From Bacillus sp. (in: firmicutes) (GTDB lineage: Bacteria; Bacillota; Clostridia; Lachnospirales; Lachnospiraceae), in the NCBI GenBank assembly GCA_023666125.1, contig JAMPCN010000012.1, positions 1 to 42,098 on the forward strand: a DNA stretch of 42,098 nt. The letters run 5' to 3'. Each line of letters opens with the position of its first letter. Positions within the stretch are counted from its first letter, which is position 1. The notes below the pieces were generated by a model that saw only the letters and a program-made list of their open reading frames with translations, ran no database searches and was not told the DNA's origin. Shown in pieces: positions 22,751-29,908 of the stretch. Both the position numbers and the translations under genes were made by a program.

Positions 22751-23929
22751 CTCGTTATCTCCGAAAATCCTTACCGTAAGACCATTTTCAAAGCCCTCAA
22801 GCGCGGCTGTTAATTCCTGCTTATTAAGATAAGAAAGAACCGGACTATCCGTTGTTATCTGAGGGTGGAAGAACTCTCCGACACGCCGGTTTATGATGTT
22901 GATTTCACATACATTGCCTTCATAATCCGTTCCATATAAAGTATATTCCGCCCGCAGTTGTGTACTTCCATCACCCATCCGGGTCTGCACATCTTTTGCA
23001 CCCGGAAGTATCGTACCCTTAAAATACTCGTTATCACAATAACCTGTAAAATAAATCACATTTTCCTTATCATCAGTCCGCTCTTCAAGCGTTTCACTGC
23101 CCGTAATAAATACCTGAATAGTAAGAATTTCCCGTTTTCCTTTCAGAAAATTTAACATCGTCACCATGGCGCTGTCTTTTAACTCTTCCGAAAATCCATG
23201 CTCTGCATTTCTTACAAGCTTTAACCGACATTGCCCGTTTTTATAATGATGAGCCATTTTGACAGAATATGAATAATTTACTGTCGTATCCTGCATTCCA
23301 TGAATCAACAAGACATTGCCCTCGTATTGCGCAAGTTCAAGAAAAGGGTCCATACCGACTACGGCTTCATGAAATTGTTTTCCGATTATCATATGATTAG
23401 GACATACTATTTTCTCCGGCACATTTGCGATATCATAACTTGCGCCGCCCAAGCGCCCTTTTCTTGCATCATTCGGAATACAAAGCGCAGGACATACCAT
23501 AATAAGGTTTTTCACATCATCCCGGAGCCTTGCCGCTGTCAGTCCGCTTACAAATCCGCCTTGGCTGGTTCCCATTAGCGTAATATTGCTATTATCAATA
23601 AATGGCTGCTTTTTCACATAGGATAAAACCGTCATCAAATCATCGCATTCTGTCAGGACATTCATGTCAACCGTATCGCCCGAACTTCTGCCCTCGCCGT
23701 TACGGCTGCCGCCGCAAAAGTCAAAACAATACGCTGCGTATCCATGTCTTGCAAAAAAATCACAGTAATCATCATTTTCGGAACAATTTGACCCAAATCC
23801 ATGACAAAGAATGATGGCAGGCATGGAAGAATTTTCTTTATCGGCAGCGCTGTTTAAAATATACTCTTTCACATATATCTGTAAATTGTTTTTTGGTAAA
23901 AATTGCTCCCTAATTATAATATCTGACAT
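22733..23929 (-). CDS. Alpha/beta hydrolase fused to a DUF3237 domain
   Basis: A 398-residue protein. Residues 1-265 are an alpha/beta hydrolase of the dienelactone hydrolase/peptidase S9-like type with oxyanion region CHGFGSN, nucleophile Ser122 in GTSQGG, Asp214 in HGMQDTTV and His244 in AEHGF. Residues about 268-398 resemble DUF3237, a small beta-barrel (FTGYCDNEYFKGTILPGAKDVQ…RAEYTLYGTDYEGN). The fusion suggests an esterase with a ligand-binding tail. Substrate unknown. The ATG at 23929 has AGGAGG upstream. Its 3' end overlaps the recombinase gene by 18 bases. Confidence 0.85.
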   Translation of the reverse strand: MSDIIIREQFLPKNNLQIYVKEYILNSAADKENSSMPAIILCHGFGSNCSENDDYCDFFARHGYAAYCFDFCGGSRNGEGRSSGDTVDMNVLTECDDLMTVLSYVKKQPFIDNSNITLMGTSQGGFVSGLTAARLRDDVKNLIMVCPALCIPNDARKGRLGGASYDIANVPEKIVCPNHMIIGKQFHEAVVGMDPFLELAQYEGNVLLIHGMQDTTVNYSYSVKMAHHYKNGQCRLKLVRNAEHGFSEELKDSAMVTMLNFLKGKREILTIQVFITGSETLEERTDDKENVIYFTGYCDNEYFKGTILPGAKDVQTRMGDGSTQLRAEYTLYGTDYEGNVCEINIINRRVGEFFHPQITTDSPVLSYLNKQELTAALEGFENGLTVRIFGDNESGRLP

Positions 23930-24042
23930 TGCGTACCTCCTTACACAGACCATAACAGACCATATTTGCCGCTCGCCGAATGGGTATACTCATTCTTCTT
24001 GCTAACACTCATTATATCATAAAAATTGTATTGTCAACTTAT

Positions 24043-26622
24043 TTATATACTATCTTTCGGCTCTAGCGGAATCGTATCATAATAATCCAGATACATATAG
24101 CTGCCGTATACGCCGCAGTGTCCGGCAAGCCGCCATGGCATCCGCCACTCTATGCCGCTTTCAAACTGATAGATTTTCTCCATCGCGCCGCCCTGTCTGG
24201 GAATCCGCTGTAAGCTGATTTCCAGTATCAGATTATCTTCTTCGTCAAAACCAAGATGCCTGTTTACTGCCAGATAAATATACTCCGCATCATAAGTCAG
24301 CAGACAAATCTGCATCCAGTCCTCTTCCGACTGTTTTAAAATCGTTTCAGACTGCTTCGTTTCAAAATTCACATATATAATATCGCCGCTTACGCCATCG
24401 ACATAATATAACCCATCTTCCGTTATCAGTTCGTACCCGTCATAAATATCGCACAAATATTCATATGTGCCATCCTCATGCTCCAAATAAGCCGTCCTGC
24501 GCAGTTCGTCCTTATAACGGCTTACGACAAAACTTCCATGCAGCAGCTTTTTACAGTCTGCAGTATCCGCAATCGGCTGATACAGGTTTGCCTCCTCTTC
24601 CATCAGCGCATCAGACTCCTCCGTATTAGATGCGTTTATTCTCCTGCTAAACCAGTCCGTATAAACATTATTTTCTTGATATAAAAAGCCGTCCGCATCC
24701 TCGTCAAGCATACTGCCGATTTTTCCATCGGGCAATAAAGCAAATCCCATTCTGCGGCCGAATCCCTCCGCCACATACAGCTTATCTTCATAGACGGATA
24801 TCTTGTGCAAGTATTCCAAATGATAGTCATATGCCGCCAGCGCGTCCTCCACTTCGAGAGTTTTCAGATTCATCCTGTATATGGTCGCCGCTTCCGTATC
24901 TGTTTCCTCTTCCACGCCCGCCCCCTGTGCCTCGTCTATGTTCTCCTCTTTTATTTCTGTTTCCTTTTTCCGTCCGGTAAAATACAGATAATGCTGATAG
25001 ATTTCCATCCCCCGGTTTGCCATATAATCATTTTTAAAAATAAGACGCTCCTCGCCCGTATCGTCTTTTACCCGGTAAATGCCGTTCTCCCTGGCGATAT
25101 AGACGTCGTTTTCATAGACGCGGATATTCGCGTTATATTCATGATTATAGTCAAACTCTGCATCCGCGTCCTGCCCTGCCTTATTCTGTCCTGCGCCATC
25201 CTTTCCTGTCTCACCCTGTTTTTCCTCATCTTGCGGCGTTTTGCCCGGGATATCTTCTTTTCCAGTGTTTTCGCCAAGCGCAGCTGCCTCTGCGCTTTCA
25301 CCATTCTCTGCATCAGTCTGCTTCCTCTCGTTGCGACCATTCGTCGCAGCCGTCCGTCCTGTATTTTCCCGTTCCGCTCTATCCGCAGACTCCCATTCCT
25401 CACGATAGCCGCAGGAAACAACGACGCTCATCATCAGAATAAGCGTTCCTGCCGTTATCATGCCGACCGCGCCTTTTTTCCTTTTTCTTTTGTCAAATAT
25501 ATAGTCAATGCGGCTTTTCATCCGCTTTGTATCCTCCGTAAAGCCCGTGGAAAACAGCGGTGTCTTTTTCCCGTTTCCCGCCACGGAAAGTATTGTCCGC
25601 GCATATGTCTCTTTTTCTTTATCATCACATTTTTGTAAAACAATCTCGTCGCATGCCAGTTCCACGTCATAGAAAAACTGTTTTTTCATCAAAAATACCA
25701 TTGGATTGAACCAGTTCATGCACCAGACTATCGTCATAAAAAATTTTAATAACAAATCTTTTTTTCGGTAATGACAAAGCTCATGCGCCATGACAAACTC
25801 GAGTTCCGCTTCATTCCACTGTTTTTCCAAAACGGGAATCACCAGTCGGGGGTGGAAAATCCCAATCAGCATAGGGCTTGCAATGTCATCACTCTGCCGG
25901 AGCGGAACGTATGCCTCTTTCATAATTCTTCGCTGTGCCGCCAACATTCGTTCTTTTAACCGTTCATCTTTTAACGGGCGTATGGTTTTTCTGCATTGAT
26001 GATGAAAAAACAGATAACCTGTCAGAACATACAATAAACAGACGCCCGCACCGGCAAGATAGACGATCAGCATAATACCGGCTATATCCATCCGCCGCCT
26101 ATCTGCGCTTAGGTCTGCCCTATCCGCCTGTTGCCCGCCTGTAACCGTGTCTGTATCCACCGCGTTTAACCGTTGTCCGTTTTCGTCCATATCGGACATG
26201 GGCTGCCGCTGTTCATTCCCGTCTGTATCCGCATTCATGCCCGCTTTATCTGTCTGTTGCCATTCTGCGCCCACTCCGGCGTCCGCCCTATCCGTATATT
26301 GTGCATCCGCGCCGATATCGCCATCCGCCGCCGCGTTTTGTTGTACATCCGCTATATTCACCGTAGCCGCTCCCGCCGCGTTTGTCAGATTTTCTTCTAC
26401 CGCCTCTGTCTCCAGGTCCGGTCTCTCAAACAGCCGAATCTCCAGAAAGGACAGGGGAAAATTATAGGGAATCGCAAGCCTGACTGCTAAAAGCAGCCAA
26501 ACTATTTTCATCCAGACCGCGCCGTATCGTTTCCGTAGTTTATCCGCGCACAGAAACAGAATGGATATCACGACGGCCGCGCCGATATTGATTTCCAAAA
26601 TGTTAAAAAAGACTTCCCGCAT
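24043..26622 (-). CDS. M56 family (BlaR1/MecR1-like) receptor protease with non-beta-lactam sensor
   Basis: An 859-residue membrane protein. Helices near 10-26, 38-52, 180-205, 292-312 and 384-403; the zinc protease motif AHELCH (279-284) lies in the cytoplasmic part, with ACDEIVL (323-329) after it. Between helices 2 and 3 is an Ala/Asp/Gln-rich insert of about 105 residues with degenerate QQTDRAD-type repeats. After the last helix come an 80-residue polar linker and a 370-residue beta-rich domain with repeated D.IYR/YLYF.G-type strands (DUF5050- or propeller-like), not a penicillin-binding domain. It should sense something outside the cell and cleave the BlaI-like repressor encoded just upstream, 18 bases away. 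Confidence 0.87.
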   Translation of the reverse strand: MREVFFNILEINIGAAVVISILFLCADKLRKRYGAVWMKIVWLLLAVRLAIPYNFPLSFLEIRLFERPDLETEAVEENLTNAAGAATVNIADVQQNAAADGDIGADAQYTDRADAGVGAEWQQTDKAGMNADTDGNEQRQPMSDMDENGQRLNAVDTDTVTGGQQADRADLSADRRRMDIAGIMLIVYLAGAGVCLLYVLTGYLFFHHQCRKTIRPLKDERLKERMLAAQRRIMKEAYVPLRQSDDIASPMLIGIFHPRLVIPVLEKQWNEAELEFVMAHELCHYRKKDLLLKFFMTIVWCMNWFNPMVFLMKKQFFYDVELACDEIVLQKCDDKEKETYARTILSVAGNGKKTPLFSTGFTEDTKRMKSRIDYIFDKRKRKKGAVGMITAGTLILMMSVVVSCGYREEWESADRAERENTGRTAATNGRNERKQTDAENGESAEAAALGENTGKEDIPGKTPQDEEKQGETGKDGAGQNKAGQDADAEFDYNHEYNANIRVYENDVYIARENGIYRVKDDTGEERLIFKNDYMANRGMEIYQHYLYFTGRKKETEIKEENIDEAQGAGVEEETDTEAATIYRMNLKTLEVEDALAAYDYHLEYLHKISVYEDKLYVAEGFGRRMGFALLPDGKIGSMLDEDADGFLYQENNVYTDWFSRRINASNTEESDALMEEEANLYQPIADTADCKKLLHGSFVVSRYKDELRRTAYLEHEDGTYEYLCDIYDGYELITEDGLYYVDGVSGDIIYVNFETKQSETILKQSEEDWMQICLLTYDAEYIYLAVNRHLGFDEEDNLILEISLQRIPRQGGAMEKIYQFESGIEWRMPWRLAGHCGVYGSYMYLDYYDTIPLEPKDSI

Positions 26623-26640
26623 ATGCTGCCCGCCTTTCTA

Positions 26641-27021
26641 TCAGCCTTGCTGTTCCTTTTTCTTTTCGCTGATATAATCTTCCAGTTCCTGAAGCTGTTC
26701 TTCGTTTAATTGATTCCCGTCGTATAAAGCCGCCAGAAAATTTTTAGCGGAATTTTGATACAGACGCTGCAAAATGTTTTTGCTTTCGCTCTGCATATAA
26801 CTGTCCTTATCGATTAACGCCTGGTACACATTGTTTTTCCCCGCCTTTTTTACCTCTAAAAAGCCTTTTTCCTGCAATCTGGATAAAAAGGAAAGTATCG
26901 TTGTCGGCGAAAGTTTCTTCTTACCATCCATCTGTTCTTCAATTTCAAAGCGCGTTACCGCCCTGTCAAGTTCCCAAATAATCATCATAATTTCCAATTC
27001 CGAATCCGGCAGCCTTTTCAT
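26641..27021 (-). CDS. BlaI/MecI/CopY family repressor
   Basis: A 126-residue winged-helix repressor (MKRLPDSELEIMMIIWELDRAVTRFEIEEQM…SPTTILSFLSRLQEKGFL), with the dimerisation helices at the C-terminus. In the Bla/Mec systems the repressor is cut by the M56 receptor. The ATG at 27021 has AAAGAAAGG upstream; the ATG at 27045 has no site. A TGACAT-N4-ATGTCA palindrome at 27049-27064 is a good candidate operator. It is the first gene of the pair with the M56 receptor. Confidence 0.9.
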   Translation of the reverse strand: MKRLPDSELEIMMIIWELDRAVTRFEIEEQMDGKKKLSPTTILSFLSRLQEKGFLEVKKAGKNNVYQALIDKDSYMQSESKNILQRLYQNSAKNFLAALYDGNQLNEEQLQELEDYISEKKKEQQG

Positions 27022-27048
27022 TCTCAACCATACCTTTCTTTCCATTTA

Positions 27049-27064
27049 TGACATTGATATGTCA
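27049..27064. promoter_or_regulatory. Candidate BlaI-type operator
   Basis: TGACATTGATATGTCA has perfect 6-bp arms around a 4-base centre and contains ACAT/ATGT half-sites like those bound by BlaI/MecI proteins. It lies just upstream of the repressor gene, so it could serve autoregulation. Confidence 0.5.
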
Positions 27065-27114
27065 AAGCGCAAACAACGTCAATACCATATGCACAAGACA
27101 AACACGTTATATAA

Positions 27115-27162
27115 ATATTCGGCAAATGTAGAACATATTTTTATTCTACATTTGCCGAATAT
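27115..27162 (-). terminator. Long perfect hairpin after the lipoprotein gene (ATTCGGCAAA element 1)
   Basis: A 19-bp perfect inverted repeat (ATATTCGGCAAATGTAGAA and its complement, loop of 10). It lies 18 bases after the lipoprotein stop on the minus strand. The trailing T-run is weak (ATTTATAT). Its arms share the ATTCGGCAAA core with the hairpin at 27899-27936. Confidence 0.7.
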
Positions 27163-27179
27163 GTTTGTCAAGTAATATA

Positions 27180-27809
27180 TTATTGATATACCTCAATAAT
27201 AACCTTATCAGCGATAAACTCTTCCCCCTCAAAATATCCTTCCGCTTCTAAATCGCTGCCCTCTGTGATATCAGAAAATGCGGCTTCTTTTTTCTCAATA
27301 CCGGCTCCGCCGCCCTGAATCGTCCAATGCTCATATACCGTCGAATCCGTGCAATGAACCGTTGTCAACAGTTCATTCGGACCGCCCTCGCCCGGCATCA
27401 CAAGAATCATGCCGTTTTCATCTACTATCACCCGGCTTAAGACAAAACTGTCCTGCGAAATACTCTTTACTTTCCCGCCAATGTTTTCTATCGTATCATT
27501 TCTGCCATTATTTTCGTTACTCTCCGTTATTGCCTTATCATAACCGGCGGCAGTATCATCATCTATGCTGTCAGTCACATCATCTGCATTTGCACTCTCC
27601 AACACATCTTGCTGTGTTACATCATGCTGTCTTTCATCACTTTGATTTTGTACTGTGCTATCCATTTCTCTGCTTTCCTCTACAGGAATGATAACACCCT
27701 CTTTTTCAATATCGATATCCTTATCCGTTTTCCTTGCGCTGCCGCACCCCGTTACCGCCAGCATAATTACCATCATTCCTGCCGTTACACAATTTCTCTT
27801 CTTTTGCAT
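27180..27809 (-). CDS. Lipoprotein with C-terminal DUF5666-like beta domain
   Basis: A 209-residue secreted lipoprotein: signal peptide with lipobox LAVTGC (Cys22 lipidated), then an acidic, Asn/Asp/Gln-rich linker (25-105) and a C-terminal beta domain (about 108-209: GGKVKSISQDSFVLSRV…VHCTDSTVYEHW…GSDLEAEGYFEGEEFIADKVII) that resembles DUF5666-type OB folds. Function unknown. GAGAGG lies upstream of the ATG. It lies upstream of the BlaI-M56 pair on the same strand but is separated by the hairpin and about 135 bases, so a shared regulon is only a guess. Confidence 0.8.
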   Translation of the reverse strand: MQKKRNCVTAGMMVIMLAVTGCGSARKTDKDIDIEKEGVIIPVEESREMDSTVQNQSDERQHDVTQQDVLESANADDVTDSIDDDTAAGYDKAITESNENNGRNDTIENIGGKVKSISQDSFVLSRVIVDENGMILVMPGEGGPNELLTTVHCTDSTVYEHWTIQGGGAGIEKKEAAFSDITEGSDLEAEGYFEGEEFIADKVIIEVYQ

Positions 27810-27898
27810 TTTTAAATCCTCTCTTGTAAAAATTTTATTTTCACATATTATAGCAAGCCACTCTCTATTTTATCTCTAAAAAATCACGGCATAAAAAT

Positions 27899-27936
27899 AT
27901 TCGGCAAACACAGCTTTCGTTCTGTATTTGCCGAAT
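27899..27936 (-). terminator. Hairpin after the flavin reductase gene (ATTCGGCAAA element 2)
   Basis: ATTCGGCAAACACAG (27899-27913) pairs with CTGTATTTGCCGAAT (27922-27936), 14 of 15 pairs. On the minus strand it is followed by ATTTTTAT, a plausible terminator tail. The arms are related to those at 27115-27162. Confidence 0.75.
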
Positions 27937-27972
27937 GTATTTCTCAAACGCTTTTCTTAAAATTCAATTTTC

Positions 27973-28545
27973 TTATTTTTTCATGAGGTCCGCACCGCTG
28001 TGCCATGCCTGCCCGACTCTTTCCCCAACTGCATAATATCCATTCTGCATCTGGTCAAAGACAAAAGCCTGCAGTTGTCCCGCATCAATTTTTCCTGCAT
28101 CATCCAGGACTTTTTCATCTGCAATCACATTGATAATTTTTCCAAGAACCCGTAAACCGTAAGGTTGTGTCTGCATCTCTATAACTTCGCATTCTAACGT
28201 AAGCGGATATTCTGTAATAACCGGTGCATCGACATGTTCGCTTTTTACGGCGTGAAGCCCTGTGCGTTCAAATTTATCCGCCATTTTATTAGCTGTCGCT
28301 ATTCCAAGGAAATCAGATTCCTTCAAGGTATCCGTTCCCGGTACGGCAAGGGTAAATGCTTTTCTTTTTTTAATATTGGCAACCGTCTTATGCTCTGCTT
28401 CCAAATTCAGTGCCACCATATCTTCAGCGCAGATTCCGCCCCACGCCATCATCATTACGTCAACACTGTTATCCTCGTTATAGCTGCCAATCATATAAGT
28501 CGGCATTGGAAATAAATACGGCTTTACTCCTAAATTCTTTGTCAT
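27973..28545 (-). CDS. Flavin reductase family protein (FMN-binding split barrel)
   Basis: A 190-residue protein of the flavoredoxin/flavin reductase family: it starts LGVKPYLFPMPTYMIGSYNEDNSVDVMMMAWGG, the FMN-binding split-barrel beginning, then LNLEAEHKTVANIKKRKAFTLAVP. It probably binds FMN and uses NAD(P)H or reduced ferredoxin. It is divergent from an HxlR-type regulator, which commonly controls such redox genes. AAGGAG lies before the ATG. Confidence 0.9.
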   Translation of the reverse strand: MTKNLGVKPYLFPMPTYMIGSYNEDNSVDVMMMAWGGICAEDMVALNLEAEHKTVANIKKRKAFTLAVPGTDTLKESDFLGIATANKMADKFERTGLHAVKSEHVDAPVITEYPLTLECEVIEMQTQPYGLRVLGKIINVIADEKVLDDAGKIDAGQLQAFVFDQMQNGYYAVGERVGQAWHSGADLMKK

Positions 28546-28699
28546 TGCATATCACTCCTTTTCTTATTCATAAAATTGACTTCTTTTACTTCTCATATTA
28601 TAATCATATCAAGAATTATCCTAAAAACAAGTACTGACATTTAAGTGCGATACTTACAATCAGTTTATATACTTACCTAAAGGAGAGTGTTATACGAGC

Positions 28700-29026
28700 A
28701 TGGACTGTATTAAAAATGCAAATCTTGAAGAGACCGGATTCAGCTATACAATGTCACTCATACAAGGGAAATACAAAATGTTTATCCTATATGCGTTAAT
28801 GGATTTTAAGGTTGTACGCTTCAATGAATTACAGAAATATATCAAAACCATTTCTTACAAGACGTTGAGTTTGACCTTAAAGGAATTAGAGGCAGATGGA
28901 CTTGTTCATCGTGAAGAATATCCACAAATCCCGCCCAAAGTAGAATACAGTTTAACCGAAAAAGGAAAATCGCTGATTCCCATACTCGACCAGATGTGCG
29001 TATGGGGCGAAAATCACAGAAATTAA
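28700..29026 (+). CDS. HxlR family winged-helix regulator
   Basis: A 108-residue regulator with the HxlR pattern: SYTMSLIQGKYKMFILYALMD, RFNELQKYIKTISYKTLSLTLKELEADGLVHREEYPQIPPKVEYSLTEKGKSL. Members often respond to aldehydes, disulfide stress or quinones through a cysteine; here Cys3 and Cys102 are the only cysteines. AAAGGAGAG is about 12 bases upstream. It is divergent from the flavin reductase gene, its likely target. An AAGTGCGATACTT inverted repeat in the gap may be an operator. Confidence 0.88.
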   Translation: MDCIKNANLEETGFSYTMSLIQGKYKMFILYALMDFKVVRFNELQKYIKTISYKTLSLTLKELEADGLVHREEYPQIPPKVEYSLTEKGKSLIPILDQMCVWGENHRN

Positions 29027-29034
29027 TAATATAA

Positions 29035-29068
29035 CGGGATAGGATTCATAAAAGAAAATCCTATCCCG
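29035..29068. terminator. Hairpin between HxlR and the kinase-like gene
   Basis: CGGGATAGGATT (29035-29046) pairs perfectly with AATCCTATCCCG (29057-29068), loop of 10. It lies between two converging genes. T-runs are weak on both sides, so efficiency is uncertain. Confidence 0.7.
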
Positions 29069-29079
29069 TCCATTATACC

Positions 29080-29718
29080 TTATGACTTTTGCCCTTTCGC
29101 TTCAAAATCTTCAATATACTGGATTAAAAGCTTTACGGTGCCATCCTCGCCCAGAATACCGCTGTTAATGGACAAATCGTAGCTGTCGGAGCGTCCCCAT
29201 TTTTTAGAAGAATAATAATTATAGTAACTCTGGCGCTGTTTATCTTTCTTAATCATCATATCGCGGGCTTTCTGCTCCGTCGTGATATCGTCGTATTTCT
29301 CCATGATATACTTAATCTTGCTCTTTTCGTCCGCATGGATAAAGATATGCAGACAGTTCTGATACTCGCTCAACGCATAATCCGCGCATCTGCCGACGAT
29401 AACGCAGGGACCTTCGCTGGCGATTTTCTTAATCGTATCAAACTGCGCCAGAAAAACCTTATGGCTGATAGGCATATCCACAAAAGAGGATGAATTATAG
29501 CCGAAAGAATACGTATCCATAACCAGATTATAAAGGAATGAATTGGTCGGCCGCTCGTCATGCGTGTGCATCATCTCCTCGCAGAATCCGCTCTCCTTTG
29601 CCGCCCTTGTCAGTAATTCTTTATCATAATATTTGATGCCGAAATGCGCCGCTAATTTTTCCCCGATTTCACGGCCGCCGGAACCAAACTGTCTGCCGAT
29701 TGTAATAATAGTATTCAT
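29080..29718 (-). CDS. Cytidylate kinase-like family protein
   Basis: A 212-residue P-loop protein. MNTIITIGRQFGSGGREIGEKLA holds the phosphate-binding loop, and HIFIHADEKSKIKYI plus KKDKQRQSYYNYYSSKKWG match the cytidylate-kinase-like family (Cytidylate_kin2) of Clostridia. It lacks the classical full CMP kinase setting (no rpsA or cmk neighbours), so nucleotide specificity is unknown. The ATG at 29718 has AAGGAAGGG upstream. A strong promoter lies at 29779-29807. Confidence 0.85.
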   Translation of the reverse strand: MNTIITIGRQFGSGGREIGEKLAAHFGIKYYDKELLTRAAKESGFCEEMMHTHDERPTNSFLYNLVMDTYSFGYNSSSFVDMPISHKVFLAQFDTIKKIASEGPCVIVGRCADYALSEYQNCLHIFIHADEKSKIKYIMEKYDDITTEQKARDMMIKKDKQRQSYYNYYSSKKWGRSDSYDLSINSGILGEDGTVKLLIQYIEDFEAKGQKS

Positions 29719-29778
29719 ATGCTGTTCCCTTCCTTTCCATATATAATTATCCGTTGACAATTATCAAGTTATGATTTT

Positions 29779-29807
29779 ATTATAGCGGTTTTATGCACAA
29801 AAAGCAA
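29779..29807 (-). promoter_or_regulatory. Promoter of the cytidylate kinase-like gene
   Basis: On the minus strand TTGCTT (29807-29802) and TATAAT (29784-29779) are 17 bases apart. A near-palindrome TTGACAATTATCAA (29754-29767) lies just after the predicted start of transcription and could bind a regulator. Confidence 0.7.
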
Positions 29808-29822
29808 CCTGAAACGCAATCA

Positions 29823-29865
29823 CAAAAAAAAACGCAGACGAACGTTTCATGTCCAATCTGCGTTT
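29823..29865 (-). terminator. Terminator after cstA
   Basis: AAACGCAGA (29830-29838) pairs with TCTGCGTTT (29857-29865). On the minus strand the stem is followed by a run of nine T. It closes the cstA transcript. Confidence 0.85.
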
Positions 29866-29908
29866 CTTCTTATTATTATCATACAGTCAGAATCCTGTGG
29901 TTATACTT

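Noticed and set aside
24805..25638. 277-codon open frame on the plus strand
   Set aside because: It is antisense to the M56 receptor gene, lies over its biased linker sequence, has no ribosome binding site and encodes a Phe/Cys/Arg-rich product without family features.
26090..26400. Imperfect repeats that might be a CRISPR array
   Set aside because: Units are irregular in length and spacing and are in frame with the M56 receptor insert; they encode low-complexity protein.
26147..26490. Two overlapping open frames on the plus strand of about 105 codons
   Set aside because: They arise from the repeated, GC-biased insert of the M56 receptor gene read backwards.
24043..26622. Beta-lactam receptor (BlaR1/MecR1) as an exact function
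   Set aside because: No penicillin-binding SXXK/SXN/KTG set is seen after the last helix, and no beta-lactamase or PBP2a gene is nearby.
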